The translations under genes and the position numbers were made by a program. A stretch of 64,000 bases of DNA from contig MU270092.1 of the NCBI GenBank assembly GCA_021432635.1, forward strand, positions 186,001 to 250,000, read 5' to 3'. Source of the DNA: Thozetella sp. PMI_491. Its lineage: Eukaryota; Ascomycota; Sordariomycetes; Chaetosphaeriales; Chaetosphaeriaceae. Every line of letters begins with the position of its first letter. The stretch's first letter is position 1. Below the pieces are notes generated by a model. It saw nothing but the letters and a program-made list of their open reading frames with translations. It searched no databases and was not told the origin of the DNA. Below, one piece after another: positions 11,541 to 22,381 of the stretch.

Positions 11541-11918
11541 TCTTAGTTTTGGTTATTGACAAATACTTCAATTGAGAGGGGGTACCCCAGCTGTGGTGGG
11601 CATGACATAGCCCCGAAGAGTGAAATGTCTCTCTAGCCCGTTGGCGAGTCTCTGTCCCGCTGATTCTGGGCTGCCCTTGACTACCATGATGTTGTGAGAT
11701 AACCTGTGAGCGGAGACGAATTGAGGACCTTGCGTGGCTCAGAGAGCTGACTACGACCGCTCGACGGCTCTGGTTTCCAGGAGCGTTTCATCGAGCATAC
11801 CGATGCACCTTACTCGAATTGCATTTCAACCAAGCGAGTACCGCATTAAAGGGTTGATAGGAACGGAAATATTATTTAGCCCCTAGTTGACCTTCTATCG
11901 AACGCGGCACTCGATTTC
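11541..11918. other. Intergenic region downstream of the AAA ATPase
   Basis: Lies past the stop codon of the minus-strand AAA ATPase gene. Nothing recognisable is present; it is moderately AT-rich. Confidence 0.4.
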
Positions 11919-14273
11919 TTATTCAAACCTGAGCCCCTCCGCCCTCACATACTCTGCGGCTCGGTATCCCTGTGTCTTCGTGACATAGTCCTCGAATTCC
12001 TTTGCTACACGTATCGTCTGGTCCAGGTGCGCGTATCCGAGCGGTTGATGACGATGCAGCGCGAGCTGGCGTGCCGTCGTGATGGCGTTGCGGATCTGCC
12101 TCCCATTGATGTTCTCTCGAGCCAGCACGTTTATCTTGCTGCGCAGCTCTTTGGTGTTGATCTTCTCGCCATCCGCTAGCTTGCTAGTCGTTGACTCGTC
12201 TTCGGCGCTGTCTCCAGCCTCCTGTTGCTCGTCGAGCTGGTTGATAAAGTTATCCCAGATCTTCCACCGGTCGTCTTCGCTGAGCGGGGGGTAATGAAGC
12301 GCCAGCTGCACCCTCGACTTGAACGCCTCGTCGAAGATGCCGACACGGTTTGAGGTGAGAATCAGGATGCCCTCGTAGTATTCAAGGATCCGGAGGAAGA
12401 CAGAAACCAGGGCGTTTCGCTGCAGGTCCGTCTTCTCCCGCTGTTCGAGGAAGACGTCGCTCTCGTCCAACAAGACCACAGCCTTCCAGATACTTCCGAT
12501 GTAGAGTACGCTTTCTAGGTATCGCTCAACGCTCTCCGGGTCGGTACCAATATCCCCGCAGGTGACCCGGTACAAGGGCTTCTCGGCCAGCTCGGCCACG
12601 CTCTCCGCCGTTAGAGTTTTGCCCGTGCCGGGTCCGCCGTGGAGCAGGATGATCAACCCATTTCCCTTGCCTTCGATCACGTCGGTGGACATGGTGGACG
12701 ACATGTGAATCCGCACCATAGCCTCGATAAGCTCTTTTTTCTGAGGATCAAGAACAAGTTGCTCAAACGCCTTCTTGTTCCAGGTGACAGGGCGGATATA
12801 TTCCACATGTAAGGTCCCTGATATAGTTAAGATTTAGCTAAGCACAAGTAAGATGCTCAGAGACATGCATCATTATAACTTACTCCATTTTTTGTCGTGT
12901 AGGCCGAACCCCCAAATCTTCGGTGGAAGCAACAGCTGGAACGGGTACTCGGGCGGTGTATCCGAATCCATTTCGTCTTCGCTGAGATGATTCTGATCCG
13001 TCGCCGTTGGCGCCTCCTCTTTGCTGTGTAACTCCTTGTAGGTCAGTGTGTCAACCACGTAGCGGGGATGCGAGACCTGGATTCCAAAGGTGGCGGTCGG
13101 GGCAGTGTAGCCGACAAAATTTCGCTTGCGGCAGGACCAGAACACATCACCCCTCTTCCTCAGCATCTCCTCCAGCTTTCCGGTGGAATCGAATCTCAGC
13201 GGATATGCGCTTAGCTCCCGAATGGGGATGGCACCGTCGTGGTCCACCGGCCAACGAACCCGAATGGTCTTCTCCTGCTTGCGGAAGAGGCCGTCGAAGG
13301 TCCAGTTATAGCACTGGAGGGTGACTGGTGAACCAAACGCGGGAGTTGGGCAGATGGTTGATACATACGCCACGAGCTCCTGTTCCTCGGTCGTCACGAT
13401 GAGCTCGTTCGGGCCGAACAGTTTGGACATATGCTCAGGAGTTACCAGTCCCTGGGAAAAGAGTGTGTCGGCCTCGGAATACTCTTGGCCAAACGTCTCC
13501 TCGATGTAGTCCAGAAGCAGCAGAACGTGGGCAGCCTGCTGCCTCGTCAAGACCTTGTGAATGTGGGCCCGCACCTGCGACCTTGCATGATAGATCGGTA
13601 AGTAAGGTGGGAGTAGGTTCTCCTTCCAGTTGCCAAAGACCTGTGGCTCATACCCCTCTAGCGCTTCCATGGCCCCCTGGAACACATTTGACGTCCGGAT
13701 AGACTCGGCCGCTGTCTGGGCTGGCTCCGAATCCTTCTCTAGGAAATCAAAGTAGGGCCGTAGCTCTGCTGCCATTTGGGGATCCGCCGACGGCAACCGC
13801 AGCCGCACAAAGTCGTCCTTGATGCCGTCATGGTACGTGACGCAGGAGTACGTACGGACTACCGCGAGACTAACGTTGGGGTTTTGCTCTAGGCAGTCCT
13901 CGAGGCTGCCATGCATGGGAAGCTTTCCACGCAGTGCGCTTGCCCGATTGTCGTTCTCGAACAGCCGCGGCTGGTCCAAGAAGAATGCACTCTGCTGGTG
14001 CCGAGCGTGGCCCACCTGATTGCGACTGCAAAGCACCCCATGCACGACCAGGGACCGAGGATTGTCGTTTTCACTCCCTGAGTTTGATAGACGGCGTCGT
14101 TGCCTCGCCGGCCTCGTTACTTGAGGAGACGGTAAGAAGTCCTCGTCGTTCCCCGGCGGGGAGGTGGACGGCGACCTAGATCGTGCTCGCTTCTGGCCCG
14201 AAAGGTCCAACAGGTTGCGAGTGGCGAAGGAGGCCTCCAGGCCATCCAAGATGTATTGGGGTAGTGCATCCAT
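11919..14273 (-). CDS. AAA-family ATPase with long fungal N-terminal region
   Basis: Encodes 762 residues in two exons (14273-12884 and 12817-11919; 763 codons). The first in-frame ATG is at 14273; the frame is open a little further but only from a TTG. Residues about 30-75 are basic and disordered. The next 380 residues resemble the domain found before the ATPase module in many fungal AAA proteins (VRWPVDHDGAIPIREL, KRNFVGYTAPTATFG). The single AAA module has Walker A GGPGTGKT near residue 525, Walker B VVLLDESD about 55 residues later, sensor-1 LILTSNR, and FKSRVQLALHYPPL with the arginine finger. This fungal family is often linked to Bcs1-like or stress-related ATPases, but no specific role is established. 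A DUF7708 gene lies upstream on the same strand. Confidence 0.9.
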
Positions 14274-14853
14274 GGAAACTCGCCTGCGGATTGTGTTCAA
14301 GATTGCTGAGTGGGAAGGGAGGGAGGAAACGCTGAGATGACAGGAGAGGTGGTGAAGTTCAGCTGGTTATGACCATGGCTGTTCTGCCTGCCAGCCTGCC
14401 TATCCCAGGATGGCCATCGCGCGGCTGCAGCAGCTCTAGGTGATTGGCTGCGCTACTTTGCTGATGGGCACTCGACGACCTGCATATCGGGTGGCTGTCC
14501 TCTCATGTTCCAGCTTGGCCGAAAGCGCCACTCAGTACTATTTGTATTGTTGCAAATTGAACATGCCTCGCCTTTTGGTCGGCACAAAACAAGTGGCCCA
14601 TTCAAGCATACGGACGTGATGACTGGCTACATTCACACATGCATTGTCTGGGCATCTCAGCCAAAAACTCTTGTTTTTAATGCGGCACTTTTGGCTGCTC
14701 AGTGTCTTTTTATTCTCGCAGCAGAGTCTAGCCTGCATTCTGAGCAAGTCTCGGGGCACAGCCGCAACGGGGACCCTGGATGCTGGCTCAAATGCAATGG
14801 TTGCAATGCCAGTGGTTCATTAGTTAGTGGTAACATTCATGGTAGGTATTCTA
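14274..14853. other. Intergenic region
   Basis: Separates the AAA ATPase start from the end of the DUF7708 gene. The open frame at 14505-14870 has no family features, and I treat the stretch as promoter and terminator sequence. Confidence 0.5.
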
Positions 14854-16852
14854 TCATCCTGCGGAAGTAGAGCTTTCGAATACCATGTTGCTCCAGCCCG
14901 CCTTTCGAAAGACGGACCGGGCCCCAGCTCGCCTACGCCTTGGTGGAACAGGTGTTTCGCGCTTCATCACCAGGATCTGCCCCCGAAGTCCCCCTAGCAA
15001 GTCCAACCCTGACCATGCATCCCCGTAGTTGGCTACTAGGAGCTTAATTGTTGTCTCAGTATCTTGAAACCGGTGGATTAAGCTGAGTAATACCTCGACG
15101 AGCTGCTTGGCCTCCTCTGCATTTCCGAAGACGTCTTCGGCTTCCACAATGAGGAAACACGTCTTTAGACAGCGCAGAATGCAACACAGTAAGTCGAGCC
15201 ACTCCGCCTCTGAGTGTGATGCGTGGAGCTTAGCTGTGTTGAAGTTGGCGGGCTCAGCTCCTACAAGCTCGGGGGCCAGTTTCATCGACTGAAAGATGAG
15301 GCTCTTGAGGACCTCAACAGTGGTTACGCTACCCCTGTCTTCAAAGCTAGTGCTTGACAGGTACCATATTACCTTCTTGGACTGGGGCTGCAGCAGGTCG
15401 ATCAGCTCAGTTGCGACCTCCTTCACGCGAGCCTGTGCCCTTGGTTGGGTTTGTAAAACCAGCAACGAGGAGCGCGGAGACGAGACCCACTCCCCAATAC
15501 TCTGCAGGATTTCAAATTTGTCGCGGTTTTGGCTCCTCCAGGGTGAAGAACTCCGGATGAGGGCCCTATGCTTCTGGAGTGCATCTTGCGGGGACCTCTT
15601 GGGCTTCAAGGTACCGAGAATCTGGTTGAAGTGGATATCCACGATTCGAGGTTTAACTTCTTTCATGTCCAAGTGGATATCTTGGAGCGTGGACGCGTCG
15701 CCTAGACCGCCGTCAGCTAACCGTTCCTTCGTCGCTTCATCATAGTCTAGGGAAGGAATCTCACGGCTGACGATCTGCAGTATGGTTCCTACCGCGGCCG
15801 ACAACTCTGCTTGGGCGATGCTGAACTTGACCTGCATATCATGGAGCTTCTGCTCTCGCTCTGTCAATTTCCTGCTCTCATCTTGTAGCAGCACGCTGAT
15901 ATCGCGTATTTCGACTTTGGCATATATGCCCGCGATGTCGTCGATCGCCTTGGCGCAGAGCATGATTTGATCCACCGTTTCTTGATAGCTGAGCTCGAAT
16001 GGCTTGAAGAGCGCGGTAAGAGCTCGCCCGGCGGGTCCCACATTATACCACTTTATTGCTTGCTGGAGAAACAGTAGGATATGGGCGTACAGGCTCGCGA
16101 CGGCATCCTTCATCTCGTCGGTCCGGTATAGGTCGGCGCTGAGCTCACATCTCGGTAAAACCTGAGCGATCCAGTGGAGCGCCTTGGCGAACTGATTAAA
16201 GAGGTTCTCGTGGCTGATAATGCCCATTAGGACAAACTTCACAGCGCCCCAAACTAGAGACACATATTCTGGGTGATGTTGGGAGAGCATATCCAACACC
16301 TGTCCGTAATACATGATTCTTTTGGAAAGCCCTCTGACCCAGGACTTCAACCGGTGTTTGCTCTCCGATGTCTGGGCATATTTGGCCTCGGCCGTTTGCG
16401 TCGTCTCAAGTAAGTCCTCGAGCGATGTGGACGTTGCTGTCCGAACCCACGCGAGGGCTTTGGCATTGCCGTTGAACTCGTGCTCGAGATATCGCAGGGC
16501 TTGTTCGTATGCTTCGGTGGCGATGTCCCGTTTCCTACCAACCAACTTAAGAGTTAACGTCGCTTGCAAATCACCTAGCACTCACGGAAATAGCTCGTCT
16601 TCTTCTATACTGGTGTGCCGTATCGTGTGGAGCGGATAGACTTAGGTATTCCACTTACCTGATCACATCAGGCTGCCCCGTTGTAGCGGTCGCATTATCT
16701 GCCGCATCTTTCTTGGCCAACGCCATGAACCACGACTGTAAGGATTTGCCCCGGGCTGAGAAGTTATGGAGATCCTCCGTTCGGTAGAACGCTCCAAGAG
16801 TCGGTCGAGGATAGGAAGGCGCGGAAAAGAGATGCTTGGGCTGCGCGACCAT
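14854..16852 (-). CDS. DUF7708-type fungal NLR-like protein without a normal P-loop
   Basis: Encodes 632 residues in three exons: 16852-16659, a 24-nt exon 16609-16586, and 16534-14854 (633 codons). The small exon adds SIEEDELFP and joins both neighbours in frame with GTAAGT..CAG and GTGAGT..TAG introns of 49 and 51 nt. The N-terminal half matches the DUF7708 domain that opens many fungal STAND/NLR proteins: LSKRIMYYGQVLDMLSQHHP, then SLVWGAVKFVLMGIISHENL. A coiled-coil-like stretch follows at about residues 300-345. The C-terminal half looks like a NACHT-type NTPase fold (SSLLVLQTQPRAQARVKEVA, then TCFLIVEAEDVF) but lacks GxxxxGK[ST]. No ankyrin, WD or TPR repeats follow. A signalling or non-self recognition role is inferred from the family only. 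Confidence 0.8.
16586..16609 (-). other. 24-nt micro-exon of the DUF7708 gene
   Basis: Flanked on the minus strand by CACACCAG before it and GTGAGTGC after it. Including it gives DVISIEEDELFPKRDI. Skipping it (directly 16659 to 16534) also keeps the frame and gives DVIRKRDI, so both isoforms are possible. Confidence 0.6.
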
Positions 16853-17175
16853 ATGTTGGTCTTAGGGGACAAGGCTGCAAGTCACGACGCACGTTGCGGA
16901 TTGTGGCTGTGTTTGGCGAGTAGCAGCTGGACCGCCGCATCTCCCATGCCGGGTGCGCAAAACCCCGCCTCCAGGCGTTGACCTCGGAACCACCAGCCTC
17001 AACTTAGGTGCGATCTCTACGCTTCCGCCTCGACCCGGGTCCCGACCGCATTGTACGAGTTGGTTGCAAACTGCGACGCAGCTAAGACGGGACCAACCTA
17101 GAGGCCTGTTTAGTTTGGACAGTCGATTAGCAGGGCCTGGTCCATCTTTCTAAACAACCTCGCGCGACATGGACT
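16853..17175. other. Divergent promoter region
   Basis: Lies between the DUF7708 gene (minus) and the chimeric transcription factor (plus), so both promoters share about 320 bases. No TATA box stands out. Confidence 0.5.
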
Positions 17176-17210
17176 ATGGATCCGACTCGCCGCAACGTAT
17201 ACATATCTAA
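17169..17210 (+). promoter_or_regulatory. Overlapping upstream open reading frame
   Basis: An ATG at 17169 starts a 13-codon frame that ends at TAA 17208-17210. It overlaps the main start codon at 17176 in another frame. Its context (GACATGG) is no worse than that of the main ATG. Such a frame would be expected to lower translation of the downstream protein. Confidence 0.45.
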
Positions 17211-19854
17211 TGCTCCTACTTCTGGTCCGTGGCTCGTCGAAGCTAACAAATTGCAGTCCCAAATTCGTTCGTTCCTAGACCACGGTGTGCTGAACGGCCG
17301 GTTGCAGCGGGTGGTTCAGGGCGGCACGCAAGGGAAGCCGCGAAAGCGACTCGAGGCCTTCGTGAACCGCTGGGGGTTGAGGGAGACAGAAGCCAAGAGA
17401 CCCAATGGCCGCCAGCCGACCCGCTTCGAAGCTATTCAAGACACAGCACGCAGTCCGATCCACCTTCGGCAGCGGTTTGACGGTTCAAATGCTTCGACCG
17501 AGAGTCTGAGCCCGAACCCAGCCAGCGATGATACCGGGCATAACCCTTTGAGGGTTGCTAGTCACCCCAAACACCATCCATCTAGCCACAGATTCTTACC
17601 CACTTCGGAATCAAACAGCAACGATATGCCGATGAGACATGGATATGATACCGGCCTCTTCCCCAAAATCAAAAGCGCCAGTGAGACGGTAGGCATTGTT
17701 ATAAGCCCGTGAGCTCCAGTCGAGCCTAACACTTATATAGGCATCAACCTCATCATCTTCATTGACCAAGCCATTAGCTTCCTTTGGACCATTAATTTCC
17801 ATAGACGAGGCTGCTAAACTTGCCAAAGATCGGACAAGGTACCATTTGGGTTCAAACACTCCATATTTGCATCCTAAACAGTCCCTGCCTTCTATAAATG
17901 AAACAGTTTCAGCAGGCGCTAAACTGCCCTCACTTTACGACAGCGAGAGCTCTTGTAGGTTCCGCCGAGCATTTTTTGCGCCCCTCCCTTACAGTTCCTC
18001 GAGCTGATGCCGCCTGCATCTCATAGCCTGCGTTTATTGCCGCCGGTCCGTAAGTAATCACAATCACTTGACCACGACCCCTTGTGAATTATCTCACTAT
18101 CACTGCTGCCGAGCTTGATTACCGTACGAGATGGGTAGGGGGGTGGTCACCTTCTTACCTCGAAGAGCAACAGCAATGACTAACTATGAGCCTCCTACTC
18201 TTATATTTAGCATATGAAATGCGACGAGGTATGTCCCATTCTCTACTATTCATATCTGTATGCCGGGAAGATACACATTGAGATGCTCGAAGAGATATTG
18301 ACTTTATGCCGCCGTGCGGAAACAGCAGCGACCATGCGGGAGGTGCGTCGCTCGCAGCATCGGGCACCTCTGCCATGACGAGGTGAATCATTCTGAGGCC
18401 CTCGCACTTGCATCACCCGGGACAGGTCGGAAATCCCCTGTAGGGCTCGGACAAACACAAGCAGTCTCCAATCCAAGGTCCAACAATGCGATAGGCAGCA
18501 GTAGGGACTCATGCAAGTTTTCTGTTCTATAAGCGGTTTTAACGCATAGGAAATAACCTAAACCTGATAGTTCCTGTTTTCTCGAATCCCTGGTTTATAC
18601 AGCAAGACCAACCCGATGCCAACGAATTTGCCCTGAAAGACTTTCTCGACGACGCAATCTTACCAGACGATATTAGTGGAAACGGCCATTCCCTTGATAT
18701 TCCACCCTCCTGGACTAATCCACCAGACTGGACTCAGGAGGGTTTGGGTTTCGCGCCGAAAGGTCCCGCTACCCCTTCCGCGTCGGCCTGTTGGGGTGAT
18801 GAGCCACCTCAGGCGCGTCCCTGCGTCGCTTGCCCAATGATCCAGGCTGACTCGCCTCGCTTTAGAACCCAACCCTCCAAAGCGTGGTCTCTCTGCTTAC
18901 ATGTTTTTCGCCAACGAGCAGCGTGGCAACGCCCGCGACGAGAACCCTGGTATCTCTTCCTCTGAGATAGGCAAGATCCTCGGTGAGCGGTGGAAGGCCC
19001 TGAACGACAAGCAGCGCGCTCCCTATGAGGCTATGGCCGCCGCTGACAAGAAGCGGTACGAGGATGCTCTCTTACTCTCTAACCACGCAAGCACCCGGGA
19101 CTCTGCTGCACTGCAAGAACCGCCCCGGGAATCCTCAGCTGAAAAACTGGCCTCCTCTGCTCCGAGACCGCCCATTCAGACACCGTCGGCATCCACACCA
19201 CAGACTACGTTGCCAGGTCACCATATTTTTGAAATTTCGAAGAAGAACATGGGAAGAGCCTTGAATCACACCATATCAGAGGATTGTACCAAAGACTGGA
19301 AGCTCCACCGCCGTCGTTTGTATGCCCTCGAAGTTCGCCATCAAGCTGCCGGGCCGGGTAAGAGATCGATTCAACTTGAGGCAACGGCCCCGGAAGACGC
19401 CTGGCATCGCGATGGAGCAGAGACACCTCCGCCACCCGATATCATCTTAGGTTCCCCCAAATCGAATGCCTGGAACTCGATCAACACGCCCCCAAGTCTG
19501 AAACCACCTATAGATGATGGCTTCATGGCTACTTGGACTGATACCAGTCAAATTCCAACTCGACTGAACCTTGGAGAGATCACGTCTGCCGGGGTGTCAA
19601 CCGCAGCAACCAATGTCAACACAGCCTTGTTCGACCCAAGTAACCCCAGTCTCTTTAACTTCAATCTGGAAGACATGAACTTTGGAAGTCACTACGGCGC
19701 TATGGAGTTTGGCATGCTTGGCCACATGTCTTCAGGACCCCCAGATAGTCTCCCCACAAACCCGACGTCACAAACTCATCACGGGCCTAGCAGGAAGCCC
19801 GGTGGCTCAGCATCGGGGCCACAGGAATGGGAGTGGCTGACGATGAGCCTTTGA
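17176..19854 (+). CDS. Chimeric transcription factor: RDS2/AcuM-type Zn2Cys6 finger plus embedded NHP6-type HMG box
   Basis: My model has seven exons: 17176-17688, 17741-17954, 18027-18049, 18211-18228, 18326-18523, 18603-18795 and 18866-19854, giving 715 residues. The end of exon 5 is uncertain (18382 is the other choice). The finger is spread over exons 3-5 and reads CVYCRRSHMKC, then DEQRPCGRC, then [12 protein letters not shown]: six cysteines with the spacing of RDS2/AcuM gluconeogenesis regulators. Exon 6 holds [18 protein letters not shown]. Exon 7 opens with an HMG box ([20 protein letters not shown] to [10 protein letters not shown]) of the NHP6 type. Near the end comes [20 protein letters not shown] plus [11 protein letters not shown], the block that precedes the PAS region in RDS2/AcuM proteins; the PAS region itself is absent. 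Likely a nuclear DNA-binding protein. It could be an expressed fusion or a decayed paralogue whose exons stayed open. Confidence 0.75.
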
Positions 19855-20585
19855 GAAGCTTGTTGTCTGATTTGCCAATTCCTCCATTAGCATGACCAAC
19901 ACGGCCACCTATTGCATGGCTAGAGGGGTCTGGAAACTAAAAGTGTAGTAGTGGTAGACCGCCAGGCCTACCCACGCACCAAGGTCACCATAGCAGTCTT
20001 TTAACAGCAGAAGCCAAGCGTGCGGTATACCAAAAGTCATAGTGGGGCTGTTTGGCGCTGTGAAGACCACCCCGGCCTTCCCTAACGGAAGAAGCCTTAT
20101 AACCATCTTCTATTGCACGTCCTAAATCCCGCAAGAGTATGGCTTGAGGAACAAGGATTTTGCTGCCTCACTGTGCTACTCGCTCACGGTCTAGAATTAT
20201 ATACCCACCCACTATGTGCAGTTATGTGCAGTACCTCGTTCCGATTACTAGCCGCTGTAACGGAGTTCTGTGCCGTTTATACTTTAGCGCATCCTAGCAC
20301 TACGTCACCACAACAGGCTGCCATTTGCCCTAGCTGAGCCCCCCCTGCCCGACCGGGCGGGACGATAATTATACGGCCAGTGCGACCAACGCGACCAATA
20401 CCGGCCATTCCGTTCGCAACATGAATTAGGCTAATCGCGCATCGGGTAGGTCCAGCCATCAAACCATCACATAATTATTGGGGACTCCCTTCACTAGCTA
20501 TTCTATCCGCCGAGGTCATTCGTGATCTTCCTGTTTTGCTCCCGAGACCGCAACGAATCAGGCTTTATCTTGCCGACAGTCGCAC
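19855..20585. other. Intergenic region
   Basis: Terminator of the chimeric factor and promoter of the ankyrin gene. The short frames present (for example 19909-20106 minus) have no support. Confidence 0.5.
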
Positions 20586-22040
20586 ATGTCGTCGTACAGC
20601 TCAAGCCAAAACCACTCATCACAGAGCGAGGGAAACGCCACCGCAGAAATATCTGGAGATTATCCAGAGCCTCCACTATCATCATGGCGAGTTGGAACGC
20701 TGCTGGACGATATAGAGTCTCTGGAGGAAACGCCAAGAACCTCGGGGCACGCCGAAGCCTACCCCATTCAGAGGACACTGCCAGATCTTCCTGGGGATGC
20801 CGGGATAGACCCCCCTCCTCCGTATGAAGCATCATCCCCAACGACATCGTTTCCACAGCCATCGCCCGCCCAGTCGTCAACCCAGCTGCCACAGTCATCA
20901 TCTCCTCCGCCCCAATACCGGCCGCGCCCGGGCCCACCGGCCCCGCAACCGTCCAAGTCAACCGCCGGTCCGCTGCCAAGACGCCATGCGGCCCCGGCCC
21001 CAGCCCGGTCAGCAGAGGCCGAGTTACAGGTACTCGCCGGAATCTTCGACAAGCACCCATGGCGGCGGATATGGGGGCCGCGGCCCAAGACCCTCGCCGG
21101 AGCCCTCAAGCAGGCGGCTTTGATAGGGACCACGCCCCATGTGCTAGCCTTGCTCGAGACAGGAGCCCCCATCGAGCAGAACGAGCATTCCGCGACACAA
21201 AACACAACCGCCATCCACGAAGCGCTCCGTGGGCCAAAACCCGAGCTGGTGCTCACGCTCCTCGAACACGCCAGCAACACCTCCGAGGGGAGGCACAACT
21301 CCGCCTCGTTCCTTGCATCCCGTGACGAGAAAGGATGCACTCCGCTCCACGTCGCTGCTGAGGTCGGAGAAGCCCTCCTTGTGCTCGAGCTAGTGCGGCG
21401 CGGCGCGGTAGTTGACGCGGTTGACAAGCACAGCCGGACTCCTCTGCACATGGCGGCGAGATATGGCCGCGAACAGGCGATGCACTGTCTGCTCGCTTGT
21501 GGTGCCGACCCTTCCAAGATCCACGAGGGCTTGTGGATACGAGCCGGGGCGACAACCACAGAGGAATTGGGGAGCTACAGCCTGGTGTCGGGAGCACTGA
21601 AGAAGGTGATGGAACAGAGGCGAGTTCAGGATGGCAAAGCAGCAGAATCAGAACAACAGACAAGACGAGAGCGACAGGCCACCACCACGCTCGAAGAGCT
21701 AGTCCAAGGGGAATCGAGCAACGCGGTGAACGGGCAGCTCTCGTCGCTTGAACGTCCTTCTATTCCCGACTACCGCCTTTCGCGGTCGATCGGAAGTGGC
21801 CAGCGGTCTGACATGTCGGATGCCACCTTCAACTCAATGTTCGACGCTACATTACGCCCCAGACGCCGCCTTTCCCTTTCTGGTAACCGCAGCCACGCCG
21901 CCCCGAGCTTTTTGGGAACTCATGAGTACTTTGAATGGTCGAGATACGGCGACAGGATTTATGCGGAATATCTGGCGCAGATGGAAAGGAACCGGGACAA
22001 GGACGACGGTGGCATGGGATTCGATCCTGCGGGGCTATAA
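20586..22040 (+). CDS. Ankyrin-repeat protein with proline/serine-rich N-terminus
   Basis: A single uninterrupted exon encodes 484 residues. Residues 1-160 are disordered and rich in Ser, Pro and Gln, with a PPPPYEASSP stretch that contains a PPxY-like motif (PPPY), a possible WW-domain ligand. Two weaker helical repeats lie at about 170-232 (ALKQAALIGTTPHVLALLET). Two clear ankyrin repeats follow at about 245-312: GCTPLHVAAEVGEALLVLEL and RTPLHMAARYGREQAMHCLL. The C-terminal part is charged and ends HEYFEWSRYGDRIYAEYL and an acidic tail. Ankyrin repeats mediate protein binding, so an adaptor role is likely. No enzyme domain is present and the partner is unknown. It ends 0.34 kb from the convergent MFS gene. 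Confidence 0.88.
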   Translation: MSSYSSSQNHSSQSEGNATAEISGDYPEPPLSSWRVGTLLDDIESLEETPRTSGHAEAYPIQRTLPDLPGDAGIDPPPPYEASSPTTSFPQPSPAQSSTQLPQSSSPPPQYRPRPGPPAPQPSKSTAGPLPRRHAAPAPARSAEAELQVLAGIFDKHPWRRIWGPRPKTLAGALKQAALIGTTPHVLALLETGAPIEQNEHSATQNTTAIHEALRGPKPELVLTLLEHASNTSEGRHNSASFLASRDEKGCTPLHVAAEVGEALLVLELVRRGAVVDAVDKHSRTPLHMAARYGREQAMHCLLACGADPSKIHEGLWIRAGATTTEELGSYSLVSGALKKVMEQRRVQDGKAAESEQQTRRERQATTTLEELVQGESSNAVNGQLSSLERPSIPDYRLSRSIGSGQRSDMSDATFNSMFDATLRPRRRLSLSGNRSHAAPSFLGTHEYFEWSRYGDRIYAEYLAQMERNRDKDDGGMGFDPAGL

Positions 22041-22381
22041 GAGAGCGGCAGGAGAGTGCACGGAGAGAGTTCTACTTGCGCATTGAAGCAGGCACTTCGA
22101 CCGACGGCGGCAAAGCTTCATTGTCCGGAAAAGGTAACTGTATAATCCGCCTCTGAAAGTAAGGTTATAATTGAATCCGGTAGAGGATTCCTACATAAAC
22201 TGGCTGGTATTCTTCAAATCGGACTGACAAATTAACTGGTATAATCGTGCCTCCCTAGATCCGACTCCTGGTATCATATCGCGGGTTCCCCTTGCTGACT
22301 CGGATCCTCTCCAGCTTCCATCCCCTCTCCTATGGGCAGCAGAGCCGCGGGTCACTGACAGCCATTGAGTGTATCAGCCAC
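22041..22381. other. Convergent intergenic region
   Basis: Separates the stops of the ankyrin gene (plus) and the MFS transporter (minus). It is AT-rich around 22130-22230 and presumably holds both 3' ends. No other feature is visible. Confidence 0.5.

Noticed and set aside
20768..21559. 263-codon minus-strand frame over the ankyrin gene
   Set aside because: Mirror of a GC-rich coding exon; Ser/Arg/Cys-rich with no domain.
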